Positions 39,040 to 47,666 of a stretch of DNA of 64,000 bases are shown here, piece by piece; the first letter of the stretch is position 1; every line of letters starts with the position of its first letter. Both the position numbers and the translations under genes were made by a program. The stretch is from Flavobacterium proteolyticum (GTDB lineage: Bacteria; Bacteroidota; Bacteroidia; Flavobacteriales; Flavobacteriaceae), in NCBI RefSeq assembly GCF_015223105.1, contig NZ_JADFTZ010000002.1, forward strand, positions 1 to 64,000, written 5' to 3'. A model generated the notes under the pieces. That model saw only the letters and a program-made list of their open reading frames with translations. It was not told where the DNA came from and searched no databases.

Positions 39040-39975
39040 TTGCCAAAGCTATCAGTTATAATTCCGCTTTACAACAAAGGTTTTATCATTACCAAAACCT
39101 TGGCATCGGTATTTGCTCAAACTTTCACAGATTTTGAAATTATCATAATTGATGATGGTTCAACCGATAATAGTGTTGAAAAAGTAAAACAATTTAATGA
39201 TACTCGAATTCAATTATTCCAACAAAAAAATCAAGGCGCTGCAACAGCCAGAAATTTAGGAATTGAAAAAGCGAATTGCGAGCTGATTGCCTTTTTAGAT
39301 GCTGACGATTATTGGTTTCCAAACCATTTAGCTATTTTAATAGAACTTCAAGAAAAATATATTAATTGTGGAATATATGCTAGTAGGTATCTTACAAAAA
39401 TTGCTTCAAATAAAACTATAACAAATAGTTTCAAAAATTCTATATCCGATGATTTTGAAGGAATTATACCCGATTTTTTCGAAGCAAGTTTAATTAATCG
39501 AGTTGCAACATCCTCCTCTATTCTAGTTCCTAAAACCATACTTCTTCAAAATAATGGTTTTAACAAAGAAGTAACTAGTGGACAAGATTTGGAACTTTGG
39601 ACTAAAATAGGGATAACACATACCGTTGCTATTAGCAATCAAATAACTGCAATTTATAATTTTGAATTGCCAAATTCTTTATCGAAGACTTCTTTTGCAA
39701 AGAAAAAACTTATGGATTTTAAACAATTTTCAGAAGCAGAAAAACAAAACCTTAGTTTGAAAAATTTTCTAGATATTTACCGTTTAGAATATGCTTTGCA
39801 ATTTAGAATTGCTGGAGATTTAGAAAAATCCAATTTCTATTTAAAAGACATTACCTCTGAAATCCCATTCAAAACAAAAGTTTTATTGTTTATGCCTAGC
39901 TTTATTTTGCGTTTCCTATTAAAGACGAAGCATTTATTAAAAAAATATGGGGTTGAATTTTCAGTGTATCACTAA
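39040..39975 (+). CDS. Glycosyltransferase family 2 (TTG start)
   Basis: The 311 residues start PKLSVIIPLYNKGFIITKTL, with EIIIIDDGSTDNSVEKV, QGAATARNLGIEKANCELIAFLDADDYW (the DxD metal site) and SGQDLELWTKIG. These are the standard GT2 marks for a sugar-nucleotide-dependent inverting transferase. The start codon is TTG at 39040, because no ATG lies between the previous stop (39033-39035) and the conserved LSVIIPLYN. The 3' end overlaps the convergent FdtA gene by 4 bp. It probably adds a sugar to the surface glycan made by the genes to the right. Confidence 0.9.
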   Translation: MPKLSVIIPLYNKGFIITKTLASVFAQTFTDFEIIIIDDGSTDNSVEKVKQFNDTRIQLFQQKNQGAATARNLGIEKANCELIAFLDADDYWFPNHLAILIELQEKYINCGIYASRYLTKIASNKTITNSFKNSISDDFEGIIPDFFEASLINRVATSSSILVPKTILLQNNGFNKEVTSGQDLELWTKIGITHTVAISNQITAIYNFELPNSLSKTSFAKKKLMDFKQFSEAEKQNLSLKNFLDIYRLEYALQFRIAGDLEKSNFYLKDITSEIPFKTKVLLFMPSFILRFLLKTKHLLKKYGVEFSVYH

Positions 39976-40376
39976 ACTTTTGCCGCTAGAAAATCATCAA
40001 ATTCTCTGATATAATCTTCTTCCAAAAACACATCCGAAGCGATTACCAAACACACCGCTCCAGAAGAAAAATTTTTCAATTCACGCCAAATTTTATTAGT
40101 TATAAAAAGTCCTTCAAAAGGCTTGTTTAGCGTTACTGTTTTTTGCTGACTTCCATCATTTAAAATTACATCAAAACTACCCGACAAAGCAACCAAAAAT
40201 TCTTGTTGCTCTTTATGTGAGTGTCCGCCACGCTCAGCGCCACTTGGCACATCATACAAATAATAAACGCGTTTGATATCAAACGGAATTACATCATTTT
40301 CAATTACTGAAAGATTTCCTCTAGGATCTTCAATCTTTGGAATGGAAAGTATTTTACAATTTTGTATGGTTGACAT
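39972..40376 (-). CDS. dTDP-sugar 3,4-ketoisomerase, FdtA/QdtA-type cupin
   Basis: The 134-residue single-domain cupin begins with the family pattern SIPKIEDPRGNLSVIEN and continues RVYYLYDVPSGAERGGHSHKEQQEFLVALSGSFDVILNDG, whose clustered histidines are the catalytic site. Later it has NKIWRELKNFSSGAVCLVIASDVF. Such enzymes convert dTDP-4-keto-6-deoxyglucose to the 3-keto sugar used for dTDP-Fuc3N or dTDP-Qui3N. The DegT-type aminotransferase at 45482-46582 could use that product. The gene overlaps the upstream GT2 gene by 23 bp. Fuc versus Qui stereochemistry cannot be assigned. Confidence 0.93.
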   Translation of the reverse strand: MSTIQNCKILSIPKIEDPRGNLSVIENDVIPFDIKRVYYLYDVPSGAERGGHSHKEQQEFLVALSGSFDVILNDGSQQKTVTLNKPFEGLFITNKIWRELKNFSSGAVCLVIASDVFLEEDYIREFDDFLAAKV

Positions 40377-41172
40377 AAGCTTTTTTGCCTTTTTTGGCTT
40401 GAATAATTAATTTTATAATGTTTCTATGTCTAACTTTTCGGTGCTTTAAATCGAAAAACATTTTTAAAAGTACCCAAAATAAATACATTTTCGGAAATAT
40501 TCGGTAAAAAACTGCACTTTGAATAAAATAAATAGAATAGATGTCTGTTTTATGCCCAGTTGATGGATGAGAATGAGCAACTAAAATTTCAGGAATAAAT
40601 CCGATTTTTAATCCTTTTTTAATCACATCTGCTACAAAAACGGCTTCTTCACCCATTGGGAATTGGGCACCAATACCAAAATTTTTATCAAATTGTACGT
40701 TTGAATCTATGATGCTTTTTCGTTTAAAAACTAATTCTACAGAAGAAGAATTCAAAATTTCTAAATTTGACAATGCATCTTCAAACTGCTTCGGATATTT
40801 TTTGGCTAGATTACCTTTACCATTTAAAAATTGAAATCGAAATCCGTCATGCATTTGGTTTGCATCGAAGGCTTTAAGTACACATTCTTCAAAACCGAGT
40901 TGAAAAACCACATCATCATCAGTTAAAATAAGTAATTCTTTAGATGCTTTTTGCAGAGCTAAATTGCGACTATTAGACAATCCCTTATCAAAAGAATTAA
41001 TTACTTCAACATTTTCAAAATCAGATTGTAATAATTTATCGGGAGTCGTTTGATTGATTACTAATAAATTAAAATTTGAAAAATCAGAAAATACAAACAT
41101 CGCTTTCAAAAAATCGAAATTAGTTCGATTCATCGTCGCAATTAAAATTTGAATATCCGATTTTTGATACAT
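40354..41172 (-). CDS. Glycosyltransferase family 2
   Basis: I choose ATG at 41172 (MYQKSDIQILIATMNRT) over an in-frame TTG three codons earlier. The protein has a GT-A start (ILIATMNRTNFDFL), NSFDKGLSNSRNLALQKASKELLILTDDDVVF (DDD metal site), a GEEAVFVADVIKKG acidic motif, and a C-terminal FFDLKHRKVRHRNIIKLI basic patch that may bind membrane. It is followed by, and overlaps, the FdtA-type gene. A -7 box TATCTTTG lies 26 bp before the start. Confidence 0.9.
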   Translation of the reverse strand: MYQKSDIQILIATMNRTNFDFLKAMFVFSDFSNFNLLVINQTTPDKLLQSDFENVEVINSFDKGLSNSRNLALQKASKELLILTDDDVVFQLGFEECVLKAFDANQMHDGFRFQFLNGKGNLAKKYPKQFEDALSNLEILNSSSVELVFKRKSIIDSNVQFDKNFGIGAQFPMGEEAVFVADVIKKGLKIGFIPEILVAHSHPSTGHKTDIYSIYFIQSAVFYRIFPKMYLFWVLLKMFFDLKHRKVRHRNIIKLIIQAKKGKKAYVNHTKL

Positions 41173-41197
41173 ATTTAGCAATTGTACTATATTTACA

Positions 41198-41205
41198 CAA
41201 AGATA
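41198..41205 (-). promoter_or_regulatory. -7 box for the GT2/FdtA unit
   Basis: On the minus strand TATCTTTG, exact match to TAnnTTTG and identical to the folE box, 25 bp before the ATG at 41172. Confidence 0.5.
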
Positions 41206-41239
41206 TGAATTTAGAAGTCAGAATTTAGAATTTAGAACC
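41206..41239. repeat. GAATTTAGA direct repeats upstream of a glycosyltransferase
   Basis: GAATTTAGA occurs three times in about 30 bp (near 41208, 41221 and 41230), separated once by AGTCA. This is another intergenic filler type common in Flavobacteria. Confidence 0.55.
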
Positions 41240-41244
41240 ATCAC

Positions 41245-42387
41245 ATGAAAATACTTTTGTTAGGTGAATACAGTCGTTTACACAATTCTTTAAAAGAGGG
41301 ATTGGAAGCGCTTGGTCATGAAATAACAATTGTAGGTTGTGGTGATAAATTTAAGAAGTTCCCCGTTGATTTTTCGATTTATGCTCGAATGTGTAATAAT
41401 AATAAAATTGCAAATTTTCTATTTAAAAGCATTCGAAAAGTTTTTGGTTTAGATTTCGAAAAAATTGAAAAAGCCATTCGTTATTATCTACTTTTACCAA
41501 AGTTAAAAGATTTTAATCATGTACAATTGATTAATTCTGATGCTTTAGAAACATATCCAATTTTATCACGTTTATTATACAAAAAGCTGTTCAAAAAAAT
41601 CAAAAGTCGAAGTTTATTAATTTGTGGTGATGAAGTTCCTGTCGTGGATTATTGGTTTCAAAAAGAATTAAAATATTCGGTTTTAACACCTTATTTTGAG
41701 GACAATTCTTTGGAAAATCAATTTCGATTTCCTTTAAAATATCGAAAAGAAAATTATCGAAAAACGTTTCATTGGCTGAAAGAAAACTGTCAAAATTTGA
41801 TTACTTCCGATTTAGATTATGAAATTCCGATGCAAAAATTGGGATTTACAACGACGTTTATTCCAAATCCAATAAATACTAATCAAATTGTTTTTCAACC
41901 ATTAGAAAACATAGATAAAATCATCATTTTTCTTGGTATTAATCGATTGAGTTATCTTAAAAAAGGAATTATTTATTTCGAGAAAGCTTTAGAAATTATT
42001 CAAAAAAATCATGCTGATAAAGTAGAAATAATTGTGACTGAAAACCTTCCATATAACGAATATATTTTGCAATATAACAAAGCACATATTTTGTTAGACC
42101 AAGTGTTTGCATATGATCAAGGTTATAATGCTTTGGAAGCTATGGCGAAAGGAAAAGTGGTTTTTACAGGTGCTGAAACTGAATTTTTAAATATGTATCA
42201 GTTGCATGAAGATGAAGTTTGCATCAATGCTTTACCCAATGAAAACAAAATTGCAGCAAAGCTTTCCTTTTTAATTGAGCATCCAGAGAAAATTTTTGAA
42301 ATTTCTAAAAATGCAAGGAACTTCATTGAAAAAGAACATCATTACCAAACTATTGCAACCAAGTACTTAGCCTGTTGGGAAGCTTAA
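41245..42387 (+). CDS. Glycosyltransferase (GT-B, GT1/GT4-like)
   Basis: The 380-residue protein starts MKILLLGEYSRLHNSLKEGLEALGHEITIVG, a GT-B N-terminal Rossmann domain. In the C-terminal half FIPNPINTNQIVF, IIFLGINRLSYLKKGIIYFEKAL and YNALEAMAKGKVVFTGAETEF correspond to the donor-binding region, the last with the conserved Glu of GT4 enzymes. It has no signal peptide. The final 38 bp overlap the convergent membrane-protein gene. It probably acts in surface glycan assembly; the linkage is unknown. Confidence 0.88.
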   Translation: MKILLLGEYSRLHNSLKEGLEALGHEITIVGCGDKFKKFPVDFSIYARMCNNNKIANFLFKSIRKVFGLDFEKIEKAIRYYLLLPKLKDFNHVQLINSDALETYPILSRLLYKKLFKKIKSRSLLICGDEVPVVDYWFQKELKYSVLTPYFEDNSLENQFRFPLKYRKENYRKTFHWLKENCQNLITSDLDYEIPMQKLGFTTTFIPNPINTNQIVFQPLENIDKIIIFLGINRLSYLKKGIIYFEKALEIIQKNHADKVEIIVTENLPYNEYILQYNKAHILLDQVFAYDQGYNALEAMAKGKVVFTGAETEFLNMYQLHEDEVCINALPNENKIAAKLSFLIEHPEKIFEISKNARNFIEKEHHYQTIATKYLACWEA

Positions 42388-43654
42388 CGTTCATTTTTAG
42401 AAAGTATAACACTGAAATTATCATCATAAATTCAAACGGAAAACTAAATCGATTATTGGTTCCATAAGTTGCCAAAGCTTGCAAAACAGAAGCCGTAAAC
42501 ACGATGGACGACAATAAAAATTCGATAACAAATTTTCTATTTTTTAAGAACTGAATCAGTTGAAATCCAAAAACAAATAGAAATACTGCTTTAATTAAAA
42601 CAATAAGAGTAGACTGCAAATACCAAACTCCCAAAAATAGTTTATTCGCATACTTAAAATTGAACGCTTCATAATTCCAATTCATTGTGGGTTTCCAAAA
42701 ATCAAACCAAGACTTAGTGATAACTTGTTTCAAATAAGCGAATGGATTTTCTTTTATTGCTGCTTTAGCAAATTTTCCCAACTCTACTGAAAATTCAGGT
42801 AAAGTTAGATTGTACTCATCATAAGCGCCATCTTCATAAGCATACCAAATCGCCATTGCCACATCTCGATTTTCTTCAATAGATTTTTTGCGATAGGCAA
42901 CATACGGTTTTGAAATCCAATCGAATTCTTTGGGAGCATCTTCGGCAAAATAAACACAATTTTGAGCTAAATATAATCCTGAAATTCCTGAAGAAGAGAA
43001 TTGACCAATGTTGATTTTATTTACATACGACCAACTCAAAAAAGCAAGCATTGGGAAAATTAGAATCACAAATGCTTTGCAAAAAAAACTTTTAAAATTG
43101 GGCTGATTTAGAAAGAACCAAACCAATAATAAAAAGGGTATAAAAATATAAAACGACTTAATAAAGACTAAATATCCTAATATAAAACTCATAAGAAAAT
43201 CGAACTTAAAACTTTGATTTTGAAAAGGTGTTTTAGAAAGTAAATAAACAAAAGCACTCATTAAAAAAAGCACCAAAGTTTCCACTAAAACACAAGTTTC
43301 GAAAAAGAAAACATTTAGAAAACTATTGATAAAAAGAGTAAATATTAAGCTATTTTGTTTTGAAAAACCTAAATGAGTCAACGTTTTATATTGAAAGACA
43401 GAAGTTACAATTCCTAATCCAAATTGAATAAAAACCAAAGCATATAAATTCGAATTAACAAAAGAAATCAATAATGGATAACCTGGTGAACGCAATCCGT
43501 TATAACTTGATAAATCAAAATTGGATAGTCTTTTAGCTAAATTGAGATACCCTTCAGAATCAGGATAAATAGTTACTGTTGAATAAAATACAAAGAATAA
43601 AATCAATCGAAATAAAACTTCAATTGCGATCAAAAGTTTAAGATTCTTTGACAT
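42350..43654 (-). CDS. Polytopic membrane protein, GT39-like
   Basis: I place the start at 43654 (MSKNLKLLIAIEVLFRLILF), which overlaps the flippase stop by 17 bp. Roughly ten hydrophobic segments span the first 220 and last 110 residues. The first loop has YPDSEGYLNLAKRLSNFDLSSYNGLRSPGYPLLISF, the acidic/aromatic pattern of lipid-linked-sugar glycosyltransferases (GT39/ArnT/PMT-like). A soluble loop (residues 240-330) follows. It probably transfers a sugar or glycan from a polyprenyl carrier on the periplasmic face. The acceptor is unknown. Confidence 0.82.
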   Translation of the reverse strand: MSKNLKLLIAIEVLFRLILFFVFYSTVTIYPDSEGYLNLAKRLSNFDLSSYNGLRSPGYPLLISFVNSNLYALVFIQFGLGIVTSVFQYKTLTHLGFSKQNSLIFTLFINSFLNVFFFETCVLVETLVLFLMSAFVYLLSKTPFQNQSFKFDFLMSFILGYLVFIKSFYIFIPFLLLVWFFLNQPNFKSFFCKAFVILIFPMLAFLSWSYVNKINIGQFSSSGISGLYLAQNCVYFAEDAPKEFDWISKPYVAYRKKSIEENRDVAMAIWYAYEDGAYDEYNLTLPEFSVELGKFAKAAIKENPFAYLKQVITKSWFDFWKPTMNWNYEAFNFKYANKLFLGVWYLQSTLIVLIKAVFLFVFGFQLIQFLKNRKFVIEFLLSSIVFTASVLQALATYGTNNRFSFPFEFMMIISVLYFLKMNVKLPNRLSTWLQ

Positions 43655-44909
43655 AAATAAGTTTTCTAAAAAAATATAAAACCACAAAAAAGGTAATCAC
43701 ATTGGCATAAAAATAAGCCATAACCGCACCTTCCACCGAGAAGTACTTTAATAAAAATAAAACTCCCATGTAAAACAATACATTAAATACAATTTCGACA
43801 ATTAAGTATTTATTAACCATAGCTTTTACCAAAATTTGATAACCAAAAGCTAAAGTCATAATCTTAAATAAATCTCCTAATAACTGCCAAATTAAAAGTG
43901 ATTTCACCAATTGAAACTTCGATGCTAACACATAATCAATTATCCAATTTTTAGCGACAAATACAAATAATAAAACCAATATAAATAACGGAACTAAGGT
44001 TTTAAAATAATATCCCAATTCCTTTTTAAACTCATCATCTGTATTTAAAGCTGAAAGTTTTGGAAGATAATACATGGACAATCCAGCACTGAAAAACATC
44101 ATGTAAAATCCTGAAATTCTGTTGACAGCTTCCCAGTTTCCGGCTGCATCAAGAGAAATATCTGTAATTAGTACATTTCGAATTAACAATGATGTCAATG
44201 GAATAACAATTGCGCTAACTAACGCCATTAATAAAAATTTTTGAATACTTTTTAAATAGGTAAAATCTATGTTTTTTAAAGTATTGAAATAGTGAAAAGC
44301 TTCATTTTTTCGTAAAAAATATAATGTACAAAGCAACAATAAAACATCTGAAATCACCAAAATTAAAATGGCTCCTTCTAATTGATATCGAATAGTAAAA
44401 AAAGTAGTAAATGCAAAAATCACAATGGAGCTAACCAATTGTAATGTAATTAATTTCTTGAAAAATTGTTGGGCATTCAACAACGTTGCCAAAAAAGATT
44501 GTAATGTAAAAAAAGGTAATAACAATCCAAACAAAATTAAAAAGTGTGAATACTGATTGGATTGAAAAATCAATTGACTCCATTTTGAAGCAAAACTGAT
44601 GATAATTACTGAACAAACGATGGTTATAATTCCAAAGAAAGAAAGAAATGAAGAAAATATCTTTTTTCGCTGTTCGGCTTCCTTGTTTTCAATAAACAAC
44701 TTGATAAAACTTTCTTTAAGACCCACGATGCTTATCGATTTAAAAATACTTGTGAAGTTTCTCAAATTCCCCATGAAAGCCATACCGCTTGGACCTAAAT
44801 AAACCGAAACAATGTTTACAGAAATCAGACCTAAAATAAATTGTACAAAAACAGCAATCGCATTAAGCGACAATACTTTTAATAAAATATGTCGGTTAAA
44901 AAATGACAC
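43638..44909 (-). CDS. Wzx-type O-antigen/polysaccharide flippase (GTG start)
   Basis: The 423-residue protein has about twelve membrane segments in the MATE/MOP superfamily arrangement. The N-terminus LKVLSLNAIAVFVQFILGLISVNIVSVYLGPSGMAFMGNLRNF matches O-antigen translocases. It probably moves the undecaprenyl-linked glycan across the inner membrane. The start codon is GTG, sharing its G with the TAG stop of the upstream acyltransferase gene (TAGTG overlap), so translation is coupled. It overlaps the next gene by 17 bp. Confidence 0.92.
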   Translation of the reverse strand: MSFFNRHILLKVLSLNAIAVFVQFILGLISVNIVSVYLGPSGMAFMGNLRNFTSIFKSISIVGLKESFIKLFIENKEAEQRKKIFSSFLSFFGIITIVCSVIIISFASKWSQLIFQSNQYSHFLILFGLLLPFFTLQSFLATLLNAQQFFKKLITLQLVSSIVIFAFTTFFTIRYQLEGAILILVISDVLLLLCTLYFLRKNEAFHYFNTLKNIDFTYLKSIQKFLLMALVSAIVIPLTSLLIRNVLITDISLDAAGNWEAVNRISGFYMMFFSAGLSMYYLPKLSALNTDDEFKKELGYYFKTLVPLFILVLLFVFVAKNWIIDYVLASKFQLVKSLLIWQLLGDLFKIMTLAFGYQILVKAMVNKYLIVEIVFNVLFYMGVLFLLKYFSVEGAVMAYFYANVITFFVVLYFFRKLIYVKES

Positions 44910-45481
44910 TATTTGATTTCTTTTATGATTTGCGCAGGATTTCCAGCAACAATTGCATTTGAAGGAACACTTTTAGTTACAACTGAACCATTTCCTACAA
45001 CCGAATGCTCACCAATTATGACTCCTTTCAAAATGGTAACGTTATCGCCAATAAAAACGTTTTTCTCAATTACAATTTCAGCTGATTTTGGTGTTCCAGA
45101 AAGGCGATTATCAATTTCTAAGGAATGTCCGTCGTTATCTAAAATGGAACAATTTATCCCAATCAAAACATCATCTTGAATAGTGATTTTTGATAAAGCT
45201 TCAATAGAACAATGGTTATTTATTGAAACATTATTTCCAATGACAATTTCACTTTCTGAGTATCTTGCTTCAAAATAAGAATAATGAGAATAATAGTTTG
45301 GCGAATTTACAACACCAATTTGAACATTTTTTCCAAACGAAATCTTCCCTTTTCCATTTAAAAGCAATGGATGATATAATTTAGGCTGACCCGAAACTTG
45401 CTTACACGAAGACAAGCTGTTATATTTTAAAATGCGAAGCTTTACAAAAGCAAATTGTTTCAATTGATGCAAAATTCCCAT
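44909..45481 (-). CDS. Hexapeptide-repeat acyltransferase
   Basis: The 190 residues form a left-handed beta-helix of hexapeptide repeats (FGKNVQIGVV, IVIGNNVSINNHCSIEA, ITIQDDVLIGINCSILD, IVIEKNVFIGDNVTILKGVIIGEHSVVGNGSVVTKSVPSNAIVAGNPAQII). The loop DNDGHSL has the catalytic histidine of maltose/galactoside O-acetyltransferase types. It directly follows the DegT aminotransferase with no spacer, so it may N-acylate the amino sugar made by that enzyme (a FdtC/QdtC role), though an O-acetyltransferase role is equally compatible. Confidence 0.9.
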   Translation of the reverse strand: MGILHQLKQFAFVKLRILKYNSLSSCKQVSGQPKLYHPLLLNGKGKISFGKNVQIGVVNSPNYYSHYSYFEARYSESEIVIGNNVSINNHCSIEALSKITIQDDVLIGINCSILDNDGHSLEIDNRLSGTPKSAEIVIEKNVFIGDNVTILKGVIIGEHSVVGNGSVVTKSVPSNAIVAGNPAQIIKEIK

Positions 45482-46582
45482 TTAGTAATTATTTAAAGTT
45501 GTAATGATATGCTGAATTTCTGAGGCTTTTAAACCCGAATTCAATGGAATACTCAAAACCTCATCATGAATTTTCTCTGTAATTGGAAACGATAACTGAT
45601 TCCAATTGGCTAATGCTTTTTGTTTATGTGGTGGAATTGGATAATGAATCATGGTTTCAATTCCGTTTTCTTTTAAATAATTTTGCAAATCCGTTCGATT
45701 GGAAGTTCGGATGACAAACAAATGAAATACGTGATTTTGAGATAAATCCCAATTTGGCATTAAAATCTTCTCATTTTTAATTTCCGAAAGATAGCGTTTT
45801 GCCATACTTCTACGAAATTCATTTTCAGAATCCAATTGTTTTAGTTTGATGTTCAAAAAAGCGGCTTGTAATTCGTCTAATCTTGAATTAAAGCCTATAA
45901 TTTCATTCTCATATTTTACTTTCGAACCATAGTTTCGCATCGAAAACAAAACTGCTGCCAATGCATCATCATTAGTTGTAATAGCTCCAGCATCTCCTAA
46001 AGCTCCAAGATTTTTTCCAGGATAAAAACTAAAAGCGCCAGCATGGCTCAAATTTCCAGCTTTTTCATTTTCTGAAAACTGACTTCCATGCGCTTGAGCT
46101 GCATCTTCAATAACAAAAAGATTGTGTTTTTTAGCGATTTCGTTTATAGCTTTCATTTCACACAATTGTCCATATAAATGAACAGGTAAAATAGCTTTAG
46201 TTTTAGATGATATTTTAGCTTCAATTTCGTCTGGATTGATATTATAAGTTTCCAATCGTGGTTCTACTAAAACGGGAACTAAATCAGCTTGTAAAACTGC
46301 CAGAATACTCGCTATATATGTGTTTGCTGGAACGATTACTTCATCGCCTTTTTGTAGTTTTCCAAGATGAATATAAGCTTTGAAAATCAAAACCAATGCA
46401 TCTAAACCGTTACCAACACCAATGCATTTTTTTGTTCCGCAATAAGTAGCGAAATCAGTTTCAAATTGTTTGACTTCATTTCCTAAAATATACCAGCCGC
46501 CTTCTAGAAATTGCTTTATTTTTTTCTGAAAAGCAGTTTCAAAAGGTTGATTTAGTTTTTTTAAATTTAGGAAATGTATCAT
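45482..46582 (-). CDS. DegT/DnrJ/EryC1/StrS sugar aminotransferase (FdtB/QdtB-like)
   Basis: The 366-residue PLP enzyme transaminates keto-sugar nucleotides. Key signs are [53 protein letters not shown] (PLP-ring Asp and neighbouring residues), the Schiff-base lysine in [17 protein letters not shown], and [17 protein letters not shown]. With a FdtA-type ketoisomerase nearby, the likely product is a dTDP-3-amino-3,6-dideoxyhexose. It overlaps the FemAB-like gene by 4 bp (ATGA) and abuts the acyltransferase gene. Confidence 0.95.
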   Translation of the reverse strand: MIHFLNLKKLNQPFETAFQKKIKQFLEGGWYILGNEVKQFETDFATYCGTKKCIGVGNGLDALVLIFKAYIHLGKLQKGDEVIVPANTYIASILAVLQADLVPVLVEPRLETYNINPDEIEAKISSKTKAILPVHLYGQLCEMKAINEIAKKHNLFVIEDAAQAHGSQFSENEKAGNLSHAGAFSFYPGKNLGALGDAGAITTNDDALAAVLFSMRNYGSKVKYENEIIGFNSRLDELQAAFLNIKLKQLDSENEFRRSMAKRYLSEIKNEKILMPNWDLSQNHVFHLFVIRTSNRTDLQNYLKENGIETMIHYPIPPHKQKALANWNQLSFPITEKIHDEVLSIPLNSGLKASEIQHIITTLNNY

Positions 46583-47556
46583 ATCAAAACGTTTTCTAAA
46601 AGTCTGTAATTTTTGGTTTCAATTTCATAAAAATTTTGAACGATTGTTCTTGCTCCAAAACCTTCTTTCCAAAACAGCAATCCTTGATTAATATTTTGTC
46701 CTTGATTTTCGTTGGAAATTCCGAAATCGAAATACTTTTTATTACGAAACGTATACGTTATTAATCTGTTGTGTAAAAAATCTAAACTTCCGGTTGTATT
46801 TTTCGATTCATCTGCAGAAATATATTGGGAATGTGCTACAAAATCACTTTCAAAAACGGTTGTTCCGGCTATGATTTTCCCTTCTTTATAAACATTAAAT
46901 TGTCTGATATTATTTGGAAATTTAGATTTCAAATACAATATTTCTTCTAGCGAATGAACAGGTTTTGCCTGATGCTTTTGTGCTAAATTAGGAATTAATA
47001 TTTCATTCCAAAACGAAGTAAAATCCTGTTCTTCCTTGAATTCTAATCCAAAATCAGTTCCTCTTTTTATTCCTTCTGCCCTACTGCTGCTAAATTCAAA
47101 ATCGGTTTCTAAGTTAATGACCGACAAACTATCTTTTCGAACTAATTTCGCATTTAAAATAAAACTCAAATACTCCATTTCATCAGAAGGCGATTCGTGA
47201 TAAATATTTGGCAATTGTTTTAAATAAAGTGACGAAATAGAATTTTCATTCAAAAATTTTAATACCGAATGTACAATTTCAATTACTTCTTGAAGTCTTG
47301 TTTTTTGGTTTAAAACCAAACCTCCATAGGTCAATCCTTGATGAGAATACAATGTATTTTCTACTTTATTAGCAGGCAAAATAGCTTTTAAATAGTTCTT
47401 TTCATCAAAAATCAAAAGCGAATTATCTTCAAATCGATCTTGATGATATTCCATAAAATCGCGATAAAACAAGAATGTTGCATTTTTAGCATGGGCTACA
47501 AAATTGTTCCATTCTTTATAATGTTCGTTTGAATACTTTTGAATTTGATACTTCAT
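46579..47556 (-). CDS. FemAB/GNAT-like acyltransferase
   Basis: The 325-residue protein shows the FemAB-like double GNAT layout: [24 protein letters not shown] at the N-terminus, [27 protein letters not shown] in the first half, and [33 protein letters not shown]...[16 protein letters not shown]...[11 protein letters not shown] in the second. Members found in polysaccharide clusters are thought to attach amino-acid or acyl groups to sugars. It is first in a chain of five overlapping or abutting genes. Substrate unknown. Confidence 0.85.
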   Translation of the reverse strand: MKYQIQKYSNEHYKEWNNFVAHAKNATFLFYRDFMEYHQDRFEDNSLLIFDEKNYLKAILPANKVENTLYSHQGLTYGGLVLNQKTRLQEVIEIVHSVLKFLNENSISSLYLKQLPNIYHESPSDEMEYLSFILNAKLVRKDSLSVINLETDFEFSSSRAEGIKRGTDFGLEFKEEQDFTSFWNEILIPNLAQKHQAKPVHSLEEILYLKSKFPNNIRQFNVYKEGKIIAGTTVFESDFVAHSQYISADESKNTTGSLDFLHNRLITYTFRNKKYFDFGISNENQGQNINQGLLFWKEGFGARTIVQNFYEIETKNYRLLENVLI

Positions 47557-47666
47557 TAAAACCTTTAAATAATTCGGAAAATTACTAATTTTTTATGTTA
47601 TCTGAATTCAATATATCGTTTTTTAAAAAAAATATAGTAAATTGGAACCAAATTAATGGCTCTCAA

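Noticed and set aside
38151..47556. Glycan cluster as a recent genomic island with integrase
   Set aside because: No integrase, transposase, tRNA or attachment-site repeat is visible, and base composition looks like its surroundings by eye.
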